Below, in pieces: positions 13,338 through 26,480 of a stretch of DNA of 64,000 nucleotides. The stretch comes from Boothiomyces macroporosus (taxonomy: Eukaryota; Chytridiomycota; Chytridiomycetes; Rhizophydiales; Terramycetaceae), in the NCBI GenBank assembly GCA_027604185.1, contig JADGKB010000012.1:161487-225486 (forward strand), in the 5' to 3' direction. Both the position numbers and the translations under genes were made by a program. The notes under the pieces are model-generated. The model was not told the origin of the DNA. It made no database searches and saw only the letters and a program-made list of their open reading frames with translations. Within the stretch, counting starts at the first letter, position 1; every line of letters starts with the position of its first letter.

Positions 13338-13822
13338 TTTGAGAAGAATTGGCGTCGACAAAAATTTGCCAAAGTATTGCTTCTAGTACAATTCCAGCTT
13401 ATCTTAGATATCTTCATGTGAAGATCTGAGGCGGTGTATTTTAGTGCTTGTCAATCAATCTCAATCTCCATTCATGTTGATTGTCCATAGACGGATTTGG
13501 TGATGTGTCTCACCATTACCATGAGCCAAGCAAAAGCAGTAGTCACTCTTGTCTCTTGGTAGACTCCATTTCTACGTATTCGAAAGTAAAAGATCTTTGA
13601 TTTTAATATTCACACTCTATTATTCATTTTCCTTATCAACACGATAAGCTACTCTATCACTGTCGTGTGATGTGGAAATTATCGCTTTTTTGAAGGGTCG
13701 CACACAGACAGCCATATTCGCTGAGAGTGAGTCGATATTCAGCAAATTGAACATGGATTAGTAATGCAAGTTTGAAGGAAATGAGTATATTAACAGTTCA
13801 ATTATGTATAAATTAAGGTGGT
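13338..13822. other. Intergenic stretch without a recognised gene
   Basis: 485 bp between the Plp1 start and the stop of the next minus-strand gene. I see no conserved frame and no tRNA box pair. One perfect 7-bp inverted repeat with a 2-nt spacer (ATCTTCA/TGAAGAT, 13410-13425) could form a short hairpin. It probably holds the Plp1 promoter and the downstream gene's 3' region. Confidence 0.4.
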
Positions 13823-14331
13823 TTAGCGAGCTGCAACAACGCTCTCGCTGAGGCAGCTTCGATCGCTTCTTCTGCGACTTTGACGCTGAGGGAAGGGTAT
13901 AACATTAGCGACCTTGCGGTCTTTTTTGAGTTTCGTAGGAATTAATTGCTTTTTAAGCGGTAATTTAACTGGCTGTAATAGAGAATATAGAGCCGCTCGT
14001 TTCTTGGCGAACCTGATCATTTTCTCCTTGGCTATTACCGCATCAATGGCATTTTGAAACTCCTCTGGTGGACTGAATTTTGATTTAAACTCCTCCATAG
14101 TTAAAGAATAAGACAAGAATACGTGAAGCCTTTCTCTGTTTTGACGTAGCGAATGAGCGGCTATGGTTAAATAAGCGATTTACCTTTCAGTTTTTTTATA
14201 GGGTCAACTGGGCAATTCAGTGGTTTAGTTTTAGTTTCTACAAGCTTCGCTAATCCAGCAGCGGCTTCCGAAACTATCATGCTTTCAAATTGTTCAGCTA
14301 GTGTCGCTAGTGATAGTAGTTGCTGATCCAT
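13823..14331 (-). CDS. Small protein of unknown function, basic C-terminus
   Basis: Complement of 14184..14331 and 13823..14160, 161 aa, one 23-nt intron. I recognise no family. The N-terminal ~50 residues are predicted helical (MDQQLLSLATLAEQFESMI) and Ala/Leu-rich. The middle is helical and charged (PPEEFQNAIDAVIAKEKMI). The end is strongly basic with RQSRRRSDRS, which could be a nuclear signal or phosphorylation site. The start is the only ATG that opens a continuous frame through the intron. It could be a small subunit of a larger complex; that is a guess. The coding call rests on frame length and on an intron of the standard local type. Confidence 0.6.
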
Positions 14332-14453
14332 TTATTTGTTGTGAAAAGATTTTAATATTTTGAGAGAGAAAATGTGGGGGTGAAAATGTTGAAATTGATG
14401 GTGATTTTTCATGGTCTATTTAAATGGCTGAACTGGCTTCATCTCATTTCCAC

Positions 14454-14465
14454 GCGGTCGACCGC
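14454..14465. promoter_or_regulatory. 12-bp perfect palindrome with CGG-N4-CCG
   Basis: GCGGTCGACCGC is identical on both strands and lies 123 bp upstream of the minus-strand ATG at 14331. Inverted CGG triplets are the classic target of Zn2Cys6 dimers in fungi, so an operator-like role is possible. The palindrome is seen; binding is inference. Confidence 0.35.
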
Positions 14466-14836
14466 TTAGCATGTGGATGATTTCCGAAATAGAAGATAAA
14501 GGGAACTCAGCATATGGTTCCACAAATTTCAGGCATGAATAATTTGGTAAATATTTGCCGGATATATATTGTCTGCTGCAAGGGATCAAACTATAGTTTA
14601 AACGACTCAACTAAAAGGGTTCAGCTTGAAACCGTTGGGTTGGACTTGTGATTGCACTCCCCAGCCAATGTTTCATTTTAATGAGCGGGACTCCACGACG
14701 TGAGTACGCTTCCGAAAATAGTCACAACCAAACGCTGGAAAACACATGGCAAAAGACAAACCTGTCCCATAAGGTTCCTATTATCTCAAGCAAGACGCTT
14801 GTATTGTTAATTTCTCTTCTTTCCAATTTATTGCTA

Positions 14837-14848
14837 GTGCGGCCGCAC
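14837..14848. promoter_or_regulatory. 12-bp perfect palindrome with CGGCCG core
   Basis: GTGCGGCCGCAC is a perfect inverted repeat without a spacer in an otherwise AT-rich genome. It lies 372 bp from the first palindrome, in the same gene-free stretch. It could be a regulator site or the tip of an RNA hairpin. Confidence 0.3.
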
Positions 14849-15048
14849 CTTGGACCGCTGATATACCTGGCAGAGACAAGAAAACAAGGTGACACAAAGT
14901 ACGTCCCTGAAATGGGGTTAGCGCACTTTGCAGACGAACCAAAAGTATGACCATGCAGCAATTGCAACAGCATTGCATGCTGATATCAAGTCCATTCAAA
15001 ATGGTGACTCACAACTTAAAACCAACTTAAAGGGATATTGCGTATTTA

Positions 15049-16637
15049 TTAATTTGAAGACAATCGCTTGCAAAATTCAATTATAGACCTGGTTGGACGA
15101 CCAGTCATACCAGCCCCAAGCAAGTCTGATGGAGCTTCATTGTGCATTACACCAGCAATGTCTTTGTTAACCATCATTTACCAATATGAGCAAAACCAAC
15201 TTTGGAACCTTCAGGAATAAAGGATTTCAAGAATAAAGCTGCAGTGCATGAACCTGCACCCCTTCCTCCAACATTCTTCAAGTCTGCCACTTTACTCTTG
15301 ATTTGTGGTGCATAGACGTCACTTAAAGGCATTCTCCAAAATTCGTCACCTGTTTTAAGTCCAGCAAATAGCAGCTCTTCCCAGACAATATCAGAATTTG
15401 TAAATACTCCGGCATACCCTGTAATTAATGTGTTTTACCTGTTCCCAAAGCTACATCCATAGCTCCAGTAAGTGTAGATAATTCGATTAGAGTATGTGGT
15501 TTGAATGTTTTAGCTGTATAGTAAATTGCATCTGCCAAAATAAGTCTTCCTAGTATAAATTATTCGTTCACCTTCCGCATCAGTATTATCAACTTCGATT
15601 GAAAGCCCGTTTGATGCGATTACGACATCACCAGGCTTTGTTGCTGACCCCGAAGGCATATTTTCAGTCAATGGGATACTAGCCACAACATTTAATGGAA
15701 GCCCAAGCGACGCAACACCATGCAAACTAGACAATACTACTGCAGCACCGCCCATGTCACCCTTCATCATTGCCATTCCAGTTGAAGGTTTAATTGAAAT
15801 ACCACCAGAATCAAAAGTAACGCCTTTGTCAATACGTGTTACCTTTTCCAACCAATGCAAGAGGGCTATCTCCTGCATTACCTCCATTATATCTAATTTC
15901 CAAGAATTTTAACGGTTGACTGCTGCCGTTTGATACACTAATAAATGCACCCATCTTTTGTTCTTCTGCCCAGCTTCTATCGCGAATAATCACTTGCACA
16001 TTTGGAATACCTTTGAAAAATTCAGTGGCTTTTTCGCAAAAGATTGTTGGAGTCATGTAGTTAGCAGGAGTTTCCATCAATGTTCGCGCTAGGTTTTGAG
16101 CTACACTAAACCCTCAAGTACCTGCCGCTACAATTACTCCAGACTTCCAGTCTTGGTCTTCTTTTACAGACTGTATCTTGATTGGCGCTTGCCTTTTTGA
16201 TTCTTGGACATAGTGGTCAAATGCATAAGAAGACAGAGTTGCACCTTCAGCAGTAGCTTGTGAATCACCCAAATTGTCAAATACGACGGATAATTTTGAT
16301 TTCGAATCCAAGCTTTTCAGATGCTTCAACGCTACAGCGGCCTTTGTTACTCAAAATTACCGCTTCCCTAGTATTGTGTCTGTTTTGAACAGAGTCAGTG
16401 TTTGCTCCTAATCCAACCACTCCTACCACTGGCTCCATCCCTGGGACATTATACAGCCTAAATCAAAACAAAATGTACAGTCTGAATTGATTCTTTTTTC
16501 CAGTGAAATTTGAAACTTCCAATTGTGATTGAATCGTTCTGAATGCTTCGCTCTCACCCAAAGATAATTTTCCGGATTCATGTATCTCATTAATAACCAC
16601 TTACTCCCACGACTCTTGTTGACAAAAATCTTTTCAT
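15049..16637 (-). CDS. Leucine aminopeptidase, peptidase family M17
   Basis: Complement of 16605..16637, 16479..16585, 16361..16457, 16122..16341, 15843..16100, 15572..15823, 15439..15549, 15182..15418 and 15049..15161, 475 aa. Eight introns of 19-22 nt; the sixth starts GTGA. Di-zinc active-site motifs are intact: [26 protein letters not shown] and the signature NTDAEGRL, which forms across an intron. [18 protein letters not shown] precedes the catalytic domain. It removes N-terminal residues from peptides, usually as a hexamer. I start at ATG 16635-16637; the leader [11 protein letters not shown] is basic and could be a short mitochondrial signal, although many M17 enzymes are cytosolic. 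Its ATG lies 18 bp from the divergent SRRM1-like ATG. Confidence 0.95.
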
Positions 16638-16655
16638 TTTTCAAAGATCAGAATA

Positions 16656-17524
16656 ATGGCATTTCGAGGAACGACACATGAAAATGATTCCAGATTTGGA
16701 GACAAGCAAATGAAATTAAAGTCCCAAGTAAATTTCCCAAAGATTTTCTCTGAAAAAGTGGATATCAAGAAGGTTCAACTGGACGCTATGCGACCTTGGA
16801 TCGTGGAAAATGTGAATTTAATTCTTGGATTTGATGATGATATTTGTATAGAGTTCATAATGTCGCTTCTGGAAGAAGAGGTTTCAATTAGTTAATGGTA
16901 GCCTGATCCAAAAGAAATCCAATTGAAAATCACTGGGTTTTTGGAAGATTCAACTTTTGGATTCATGAAGAAATTGTGGACGTTGCTGGTTAGTGCACAA
17001 TCAAATCCTATGGGAATCCCACAAGAGTTTATGGATAAGCAAAAGGAAGAAATACGTAAACAAAGAGTAATATTTGCTCATAGTAGGAAAGAGATATTGC
17101 TATATTTGAGGAAATTAAAAGAGTAAGAGAAGAAGAGGATGCGAAAAAAGCCAGTAAAACTGACCATCCTGACACAAAAGAAAGAAGGAGCGATCGGGAG
17201 AGGCGAAGGGAGCGTGAAGATAAAAGAGAACGGGGATATTCCAGAGAACGCCGGGAATATGGGGATAGAAGGGATAGGGAATCTGACAGAGAATATCGTT
17301 CCGAAAGAGAATACAGGTCACATAGAGAAAGGGGAGATAGACCATCTCGACACGAGGAAGAATCTGGAACTGGCAAAATCCATCCATCAAGACAGTCTTA
17401 TCACGAGCCACATAGGTATCGTAGCAGAAGCCCCCGAGAAAGAAGAAGATATAGGGACAATTCACCTGAGCCTGTTTATGAAAGAAGGGAAAAGCCAAGA
17501 TGGGAACGACCTGCAAGAGAATAA
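16656..17524 (+). CDS. SRRM1: SRRM1/SRm160-like splicing coactivator with PWI domain
   Basis: Exons 16656..16880, 16902..17066 and 17087..17524, 275 aa, introns of 21 and 20 nt. Residues 1-130 match the SRRM1 N-terminus: FRGTTHENDSRFGDKQMKL, the PWI core (AMRPWIVENVNLILGFDDD, IEFIMSLLEE) and LKITGFLEDST. A helical KEEIRKQRERDIAIFEEIKR follows. The C-terminal half is dominated by Arg/Glu/Asp/Ser with RS and SP pairs (RYRSRSPRERRRY). SRRM1 bridges splice sites and exon-junction factors. Its presence fits a genome that must recognise many very short introns. The tail is much shorter than in animals. Confidence 0.9.
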
Positions 17525-17571
17525 TACCTCCAAATCGTTATATTAAACAAACTAATTAATATATCACAATC

Positions 17572-18624
<1,053 letters not shown>

Positions 18625-18922
18625 TTTTGTCAAAAAGAATGTGACCCAGATCATGATAAATCGTGACAAAGAGAGGGAATGAAATCGCAACTACTCTGGT
18701 TACAGCAGCATTTCTACCAATATATATTAAATCAGTTTCTACTACTGGTGGGGAGTAATCAGTTCCACCAGAGCTGAAATTCTGGCTGAATTTGGAGGTT
18801 CGCGTTCTGGATCAAAGTGCTGCAATGGATGTTTCTTGCACACATGTGAACGAAATGGGTGTTGTATTCATGTACAGATTTGCAGCAGCTTTGCTCAGAC
18901 TTTTTTTTATTTTTTTTTGCAA

Positions 18923-21622
18923 ATGAAAATTGATTTCAAGTTCTCAAACTTGTGTGGAACAGTATACAAGAAGGGGAATTTAATATTTACACCTGATGGG
19001 AACTCTTTGATCAGTCCCGTAGGGAATCGAGTATCAGTATATGATTTGGTGGGGTAACAGCATTTTCATTGTAGGAACAAGTCAATTACTCTTCCGTTTG
19101 AAAACAGGAAGGATATCGCCAGGATTGAAATTTCACCAAAAGCAACTTTACTAATCAGCGTTGATGAAGGTGAGTGAGTGTTAATCAAGATGGGCGAGCG
19201 TTGTTAATCAACTATCAAAAACAGGTCCTACTTCACAGACACAATTTTAAGGCTGCAGTCTACGATTTGAAATTTTCACCAAATGGTCAATTTTTGGCTG
19301 TCACTCACGGAAACCAAGTTCAAATCTGGCATGCACCAGGATTTACAAGAGAATTCGCCCCATTCGTTTTGTACAAGACTTATTCTGGACACTTTGATTT
19401 AGTAACTTCAATTTGTTGGTCAAAGGATTCGAAATACTTTTTGACTTGCAGCAAAGATATGACCACCAGATTACATGCCATTGATAGAGATGACTTTGCT
19501 GGTGCATGTTTGACAGGACACTCTGATGCAGTTATTGGGGCGTGGTTTAGTCATGATGAAAAATCAGTTTATTCAGTCTCAAAGGATGGTGCTTTATTTG
19601 AATGGACAATGCAAGGAGGAAAATGGTCGAATGAATCAGAGCTATCTCAAATGCCAAGAAAAAAAAAGAGAACTGACGAAGAAGTCAAACCGATTATGAA
19701 GTGGAAAAGTACCAATCGCCATTACTTTAAGCAAAATCACGCAAAAGTAGTTTCTGCAACATTCCACTCTCAGACAGGTCTCTTGTCTGTGGGATTCGAT
19801 TCTGGAATCTTTGGAATTTGGGAACTGCCAGATTTTATCAACATTCATACATTGAGGTAGCACATTTTTAATCTTAGTATTTCTCAAAAGAAAATAAACA
19901 CTGTAGCAGTAAATGCAAGTGGCGAATGGCTGGCATTTGGATGTTCCAAACTTGGTCAACTATTGGTGTGGGAGTGGCAGTCTGAATCTTATATTCTAAA
20001 GCAGCAAGGACACCAGCAGGACATGACTTCAATTGATTACTCAAAAGACGGGCAGTATATCGCAACTGGTGGAGATGACGGCAAAGTTAAAATTTGGAGC
20101 ACGCAAACAGGATTCTGTTTTGTTACATTCACGGAACATACTGGATCTGTTAAAGCCATAGAGTTTGCCAAAAGGAAGCAGGTTGTATTTTCCGCCTCTT
20201 TGGATGGAACTGTGAGAGCATTCGATTTGATTAGATACCGAAACTTCCGTACTTTTACTTCACCAACGCCAGAGCAATTCAACTGTCTTGCAGTCGATCA
20301 AAGCTGCGAAATTATTTGTGCCGCAAGCATGGATAATTTCGACATCTATTTGTGGTCAGTTCAAACTGGAAAATTATTGGAAATTTTATCTGGCCATGAA
20401 GCACCAGTTTCTTGCTTGGCATTCTCATATTCTACTGGACAGCTTGCGTCTGGCTCGTGGGACAAAAACATACGTACATGGGATATCTTTTCTAGGGACA
20501 AAGCAACTGAAGTTATCAACCACACCAGTGAAGTTTTAGCAATGGCATATTCTCCAGACGGAAGTATGATTTGCTCAACAACTATGGACGGCAACATCAA
20601 CTTTTGGAGCACAGACGACTTTAAATTAATTAGTATCATTGAAGGAAGAAAGGATATTTCTGCGGGAAGAAGTTCTCAAGATAAAATGACTGCTGCTAAT
20701 TCCGCAGCTGGAAAGTATTTCACATCCATTTGTTTTACCAGCGACAGCAAGGGAGTATTGGCCGGTGGAAATTCAAAGTTTGTATGTCTATATGATATTG
20801 ATAGCAAATCACTTTTAAAGAAATTCCAAATTTCTTTCAACCTGTCGCTGGATAGAATGCAGGACATGTTGAACAGCAAAAACATGACTGAAGCAGGACC
20901 AAAAGATTGGATCGACGGAGCCGCTGAATATTCCGATTTGGAAGATAGAATTGATAGATCATTGCCGGGTGTTCAATCAGGCGATCCTTCCCTCAGAACA
21001 ACAAAGCTAGAGGCAAGAACACACGGTGTAAAGTTTTCACCAACTGGAAGGTCTTGGGCGGCTGCTTCAACACAAGGACTACTAATTTATTCTCTAGACG
21101 ATTCTATACATTTTGATCCTTTCGATTTGGACATGGATATCCATCCAGAAGCCATCAATTCTTCACTGGAAAAGAAAGAGTACACAAAATCATTACTGAT
21201 TGCCTTTAGATTAGGTGAAACTCACCTGATTGACAAAGTTTACAACCAAGTGCCAAAACAAAATGTTCAGTTGTTGGTAAGAGATATTGGCTCCAAATAC
21301 TTTGTGAAATTCCTAAAAATGATGGTGCGCCAGTTAGAAACCAACCCAAGGATAGAGTTTCATCTTGAATGGATATCAAACTTTTTCAGAAACAATTCGC
21401 ATTACTTGAAAGACCATGCTGGTGAGTATCTTCCAACTTTGCGAGCGCTATTAAAGTGTTTGAGCACGAATTTTGACGACATTAGCTCACTGTAATATGT
21501 TTGTTAACTATAGGTGCAATGAAAACATCTTCTCTCTTGAATACTACACTAGACCTGTTCCAGAGGAAGCACAAGAGGAAATGGAGGTGGATGAGGTTGA
21601 TATGGACGATATTGGTTTGTAA
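18923..21622 (+). CDS. PWP2: Pwp2/Utp1 WD-repeat protein of the U3 snoRNP
   Basis: Exons 18923..19053, 19075..19169, 19190..19856, 19878..21491 and 21514..21622, 871 aa. Introns of 21, 20, 21 and 22 nt. It begins MKIDFKFSNLCGTVYKKGNL as in Pwp2. Two tandem beta-propellers of WD repeats follow (for example GHQQDMTSIDYSKDGQYIAT, LASGSWDKNIRTW). The conserved C-terminal helical domain comes next (YTKSLLIAFRLGET, WHxx-less KCLS region) and an acidic end (EEMEVDEVDMDDIGL). Pwp2 is a UTP-B component needed for early 18S rRNA processing in the nucleolus. Splices restore the propeller frame. Confidence 0.95.
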
Positions 21623-21651
21623 TCATTACAATTAATAAATCAAAAAGTTTA

Positions 21652-23229
21652 TTATGGAATGGTCAGCACTTGCATCTTTGTGGTGGTTCCTTCCTTGAAA
21701 CCAATCACTTGTCCAGAGGTAATAACAGCAATCTCTCCAGATTTAGCCAAGCCAATTTCAACGGCGTATTCTAAAGTTAGTTTAATTTTACTCAATGCCT
21801 CTTGAATTACATTCTCTTCAGACGGACGGTAGAAAGGAACTAGACCAAAGTGAGCTTCAAGTTGTCTAGCAGTGCTCAAGACAGTAGTGGCAGCTAATAC
21901 AGGAATAACAGGTCTGTATTTCGCTACTAATCTTGCAGTGCCTCCCAATTCAGTAATAATCAGGATCAATGTGGCACCAACTTGTCTAGCGCATAAAACA
22001 GCAGATGAGGCAATTGATTCGTTGATGTGGATAGGCTTGGTTACGTTTCTCATTGCTTTCATTTGATATTCGAGATAATTTGTATTTTGTTCAGCTTTGA
22101 AGCAAATTTTGCGCATCAATATAAGGGATTCCAAAACAAAGTCTCCAATTGCAGTTTCTGCAGATAATACTAAGCCATCGGCTCCGTCCATTACAGCATT
22201 AGCAACATCTAGGATTAAATAAGAATTACCAGCAGCTTCTGAACGAGTTGGTCTAATGTTTGTCTTCATGCTTTCAAGGATTTGGTTGGCAATAAAGATT
22301 GGCTTTCCTTGTTGGTTAGCTTGATTGATCATTTTCTTTTGGGCAACAACCACAACTTCCAGGTCGACTTCGGCTCCAAGGTAGCCTCTATCAATAATAA
22401 TCCCGTCTGCTATTCTCAAAATTTGGTCATAGTTATCCATTCCTCGCTTGTTTTCAATTTTTGCAAGGATTTTGATCTTTGAATTACCCAAAAACAATCT
22501 GCTTGGTTAATCCACAGCTACCGAAGCTCTTCAATATCTTCAGAGTCTCTCAAACACGAGACCGAGACAAAATCTACCTGATTGGCGATGGCAAAGGCAA
22601 CATCATCCTTATCTTTGGCAGAGAGGGCTGGCAAATCTTCAATAGTTCTTTGAGGGAAATTGATTCCCTTATTTTCGTAAAGGACACCTGAAATTAAATC
22701 GAGCTTGCCAGTATTTTCAACAATGCATCGGATAGAGTTTTCCAATCTCTCGACGACTACAAATGAGATGGCGCCATCGTCAACACACATCTGATCTCCA
22801 ACCTGAACCAATTCTTTTGTATAGGTAGTTGCGATACGCTTATTGTCACCTACAATTGATAAATCATTGACAAAAAAGAATTCGTCTCCCTTATTTAAAG
22901 TAACTGGCTCGTGCAGTTTCCCAGTTCTGTTTTAGTTTCTAGTTACCTGACTTTTGGTCCATTAACGTCAATCCAAATTGCAACGTCAGATCGAACGTTC
23001 ATTTCTTTTTGAATTTGACGGAGATCGTTGATTACTTGTAAAGCGAATTCATGGGTACAGTGAGAAAGATTCAGCCGAGCGATATTCATGCCTTCTTCAA
23101 CAAAAGCCTTGAGGATTTCACGGCTGGATGACGCTGATATCAATGAAAATTACCTGGTCCGATGGTGCAGACTACTTTGGTCTTGATGACTCCTTCGTTG
23201 TGAACAGATGGGTGATTTAAATTTGGCAT
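21652..23229 (-). CDS. Pyruvate-kinase family protein with altered active site
   Basis: Complement of 23154..23229, 22947..23133, 22522..22926, 22230..22501 and 21652..22208, 498 aa. Introns of 20, 20, 20 and 21 nt. The last intron (22209-22229) is in frame and stop-free; removing it gives RSEAADVANAVMDGAD as in the family. The overall fold is complete, including the B domain. Many catalytic residues are kept (MNIARLNLSH, KIEN), but ARGDLG reads DRGYLG (metal-binding Asp to Tyr), ATQMLESM reads ANQILESM (catalytic Thr to Asn), SGET reads SAET, and LDTKGPEIRTG reads IDVNGPKVRTG. I infer low or no pyruvate kinase activity: a regulatory pseudoenzyme or a changed substrate. A normal paralogue should exist elsewhere. 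Confidence 0.9.
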
Positions 23230-23632
23230 GAAGGTTTGAAATTTTTCATTAATCCAAAAACGGAAATCAAAGCGCCATTAGAAATAATCAGTCATTACAT
23301 CTCTGCTCAGAATTAAAAAGTATTTGATGCTATCAATGAATCTTTTTTAGTTGCATCAATGAATGCAATGAGGGATACGCCACTTTTGAAAGAGAGAAAA
23401 TCATGGGGAAAGCCCATCACCATAGTGAAATGAAAGACCAAGACTAGTGAGAATCGACAGATCCGTATGGTGGGAGAGTCGCTTTGTGAATGTCTAGAGT
23501 GTCGAATGTCGTCATAGCTTTTTGGTCACACTTTTTCTTTCTCATTTTAAACAAGGTAAAGCAATCTTTTTTTCTTTCGCGTTTCATAATCACCTTCAAA
23601 CCTTTTTATTTTACAATACCAACAGTTAGATA
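23230..23632. promoter_or_regulatory. Shared divergent promoter region (pyruvate-kinase-like / PP1 B)
   Basis: 403 bp between two divergent start codons. No conserved frame and no RNA gene seen. It contains T-rich tracts near the PP1 side and an imperfect direct repeat (CTATCAATGAATC near 23329 and GCATCAATGAATG near 23352). It is one of the few gaps long enough for ordinary promoters. Confidence 0.45.
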
Positions 23633-24739
<1,107 letters not shown>

Positions 24740-24882
24740 TTTAATATTATCTCGAAAGAGATAAATGTGTTTTGTGTACCCTTGGTTTATTTCTGTTAGG
24801 ATTCCTTACTTGCAATAATACAACCAATTACCCTACTTTTTTCGCATTGCTTTTTGATTTCACTTTTTCACTTTCTTACGTA

Positions 24883-25440
24883 ATGCAGGAATTCGCCATT
24901 GCTGCACTATCAATCGTCCTACATGTCGTCAATTACAATGCAACTGCTCAAGTCGAACATGCTACCAGGGTGTTTACTAAAATCCTGGGCAAGAACGCCG
25001 TGTATTACTATGCAGTATATCTGGTAGTCTCTGCCTTGGTGAGAGACCACTTCATTCAACAAGCAGTCATACTAGACCAAGGTTCATTTAGTATTGCTTC
25101 CAAGCCTATAATGCAAGCAGCAGGATGGACACTTGGTGCAGTTGGAATTATAATGAACCTGTGGACCTTGAAAGCATTGGGAATCAAGGGCATGTACAAT
25201 GGCGATTCTTTTGGATTCTTGATGGATGCCCCAGTTACAGATGGGCCATACAAGTACATGCAAGAACCACAGTACAACGGAACTACAATCGTATTGATTG
25301 GCACAGCAATTTATTACCAAAGTTTCACTGGATTGGTTTTAGCGGGAATAATGTACGCTGTGTTCATGATATCTGTTGTTTTTGTTGAAAGACCGCATAT
25401 GCTCAAACTTTATTCTAAGAACACAAACAAAAACAAATAA
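24883..25440 (+). CDS. OPI3: Phospholipid N-methyltransferase, Opi3/PEMT type
   Basis: Single exon, 185 aa from ATG 24883. Four hydrophobic segments are visible. PEMT-type motifs are the N-terminal helix QEFAIAALSIVLHVVNYNAT, LVRDHFIQQA, and the C-terminal binding block DSFGFLMDAPVTDGPYKYM ... EPQYNGTT, followed by VFVERPHMLKLY. The enzyme transfers methyl groups from S-adenosylmethionine to phosphatidylethanolamine derivatives to make phosphatidylcholine in the ER. The frame is open further upstream without an ATG, so I take the first in-frame ATG; length then suits the family (~200 aa). Confidence 0.85.
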   Translation: MQEFAIAALSIVLHVVNYNATAQVEHATRVFTKILGKNAVYYYAVYLVVSALVRDHFIQQAVILDQGSFSIASKPIMQAAGWTLGAVGIIMNLWTLKALGIKGMYNGDSFGFLMDAPVTDGPYKYMQEPQYNGTTIVLIGTAIYYQSFTGLVLAGIMYAVFMISVVFVERPHMLKLYSKNTNKNK

Positions 25441-25523
25441 ATTAAGGTTTTAAGGTTAAGTTCGACATTGTTCCAGAACTTTCGGTCTGTATAAAAACAA
25501 AAAATTAAAAAAGTTCAACTGAA

Positions 25524-26473
25524 ATGGCACAGCGGATTACTCCTACACAGCTTCTTGCCTGGGCAGTTGAAAATCGCACAGAGGAAGCTGAACGACCAGC
25601 AAGACAGCCAGAACCAATTGACCCAAAATGGATAGAGATTATCTTGGGCAAGCCTGATGCAGCTAGAATGAAAGGTAATTAATACTCATATAGATTGTAT
25701 TGAAGTGGTAAAGAGCGATGCTTCCTTGGGAGCAAAACTAGTTGCATTGGATGAATTGGAAATGTTGGTTGAATCGATTGATAATGCAAACGATTTACAG
25801 CCGCTAAAGTTATGGCCAGAATTATTGAATATTTTATTAACCAGCAAAGAGCCAGAAATTAGAGTAAATGTTGCGTGGGTAATTGGAACTGCAGTCCAGA
25901 ATAACGACCGCGCACAACAGGATGTAATTAATACTAATAGTAGTTTGCTAGAGCTGGTGGATTGTCGATAATATTAAACTCTTTGCTAAAGGATACTGAT
26001 TCAACTGTGAGAATTAAATTATTATACTCCTTGTCGGGTAAGGCAATGTTAACATAGCCGCTATAAGGGTCTGTCCAACGAACTTTAACGAATTTACCGA
26101 AAATGACGGGTTCAAAACGATCGTATCAGTATGCCAAGATGGAAACGAGCAACTTATTAAACGATCATTGTTTCTATTTGATGCACTAATGCATGAAGAA
26201 GATGAAAATACTATTCAAAAAACGAATGCCAAGATGATGGAGAATGCTGTTTTTGATATGATTGTAGAAATTTTGTCCAAGCACGAATTGGATTTGGAGT
26301 TGGTGGAGCAGTGCTTGAAATTGCTCATTTCTGTTGCCCAGTACTCAAAAGAAACTTTGGAAATGTGGGCGGATATGCTGAAGGCACAGTTTGATCATAT
26401 CATTGCTGTACTAGCGAATGATGACGTTACAGAAGTTAAATCTTTGATTTCGCAACTGCAAAAACTAATATAA
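25524..26473 (+). CDS. FES1: Fes1/HspBP1 nucleotide exchange factor for HSP70
   Basis: Exons 25524..25674, 25694..25923, 25944..26037 and 26058..26473, 296 aa, introns of 19, 20 and 20 nt. The N-terminus reads LLAWAVENRTEE and DPKWIEIILGKPDAARMK, then armadillo-like helices (VNVAWVIGTAVQNNDRAQQDF, TVRIKLLYSLSAAIR). This is the Fes1 layout: ADP release from cytosolic HSP70, the partner of the gene at 7956-9875. No membrane or ER signal, so the cytosolic Fes1 rather than Sil1. Convergent with SEC2, 7 bp between stops. Confidence 0.88.
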
Positions 26474-26480
26474 TATCATT

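Larger units (their letters stand above)
14332..15048. other. Unassigned 0.7-kb region with two 12-bp GC-rich palindromes
   Basis: No frame here resembles a known protein, and the short open frames on both strands lack the local exon structure. The stretch is visibly richer in G+C than other gaps. It contains two perfect 12-bp palindromes: GCGGTCGACCGC at 14454-14465 and GTGCGGCCGCAC at 14837-14848. The first contains CGG-N4-CCG, the inverted triplet spacing bound by fungal Zn2Cys6 regulators. A weaker inverted repeat (CATGCA/TGCATG) lies near 14953-14981. It could be regulatory DNA or an unrecognised structured RNA gene. I cannot identify an RNA family. Confidence 0.4.

Noticed and set aside
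14638..14880. U1 snRNA-like pieces: ATTGCACTCC (U1A loop II) near 14654 and ATATACCTGGCAG near 14861
   Set aside because: They are in the wrong order for a U1 gene on the plus strand, the 5' end lacks ACTTACCTG, and the loop I and Sm sites are missing. Probably chance.
14416..14999. Short ORFs on both strands (for example plus 14648-14950)
   Set aside because: No family resemblance, no pairing by a standard 19-24 nt intron, and composition unlike local coding DNA.
17139..17546. Second plus-strand frame in the SRRM1-like 3' exon
   Set aside because: The RS/RE-rich frame is the one joined by introns to the PWI domain; the other is a shadow of the repetitive purine-rich sequence.
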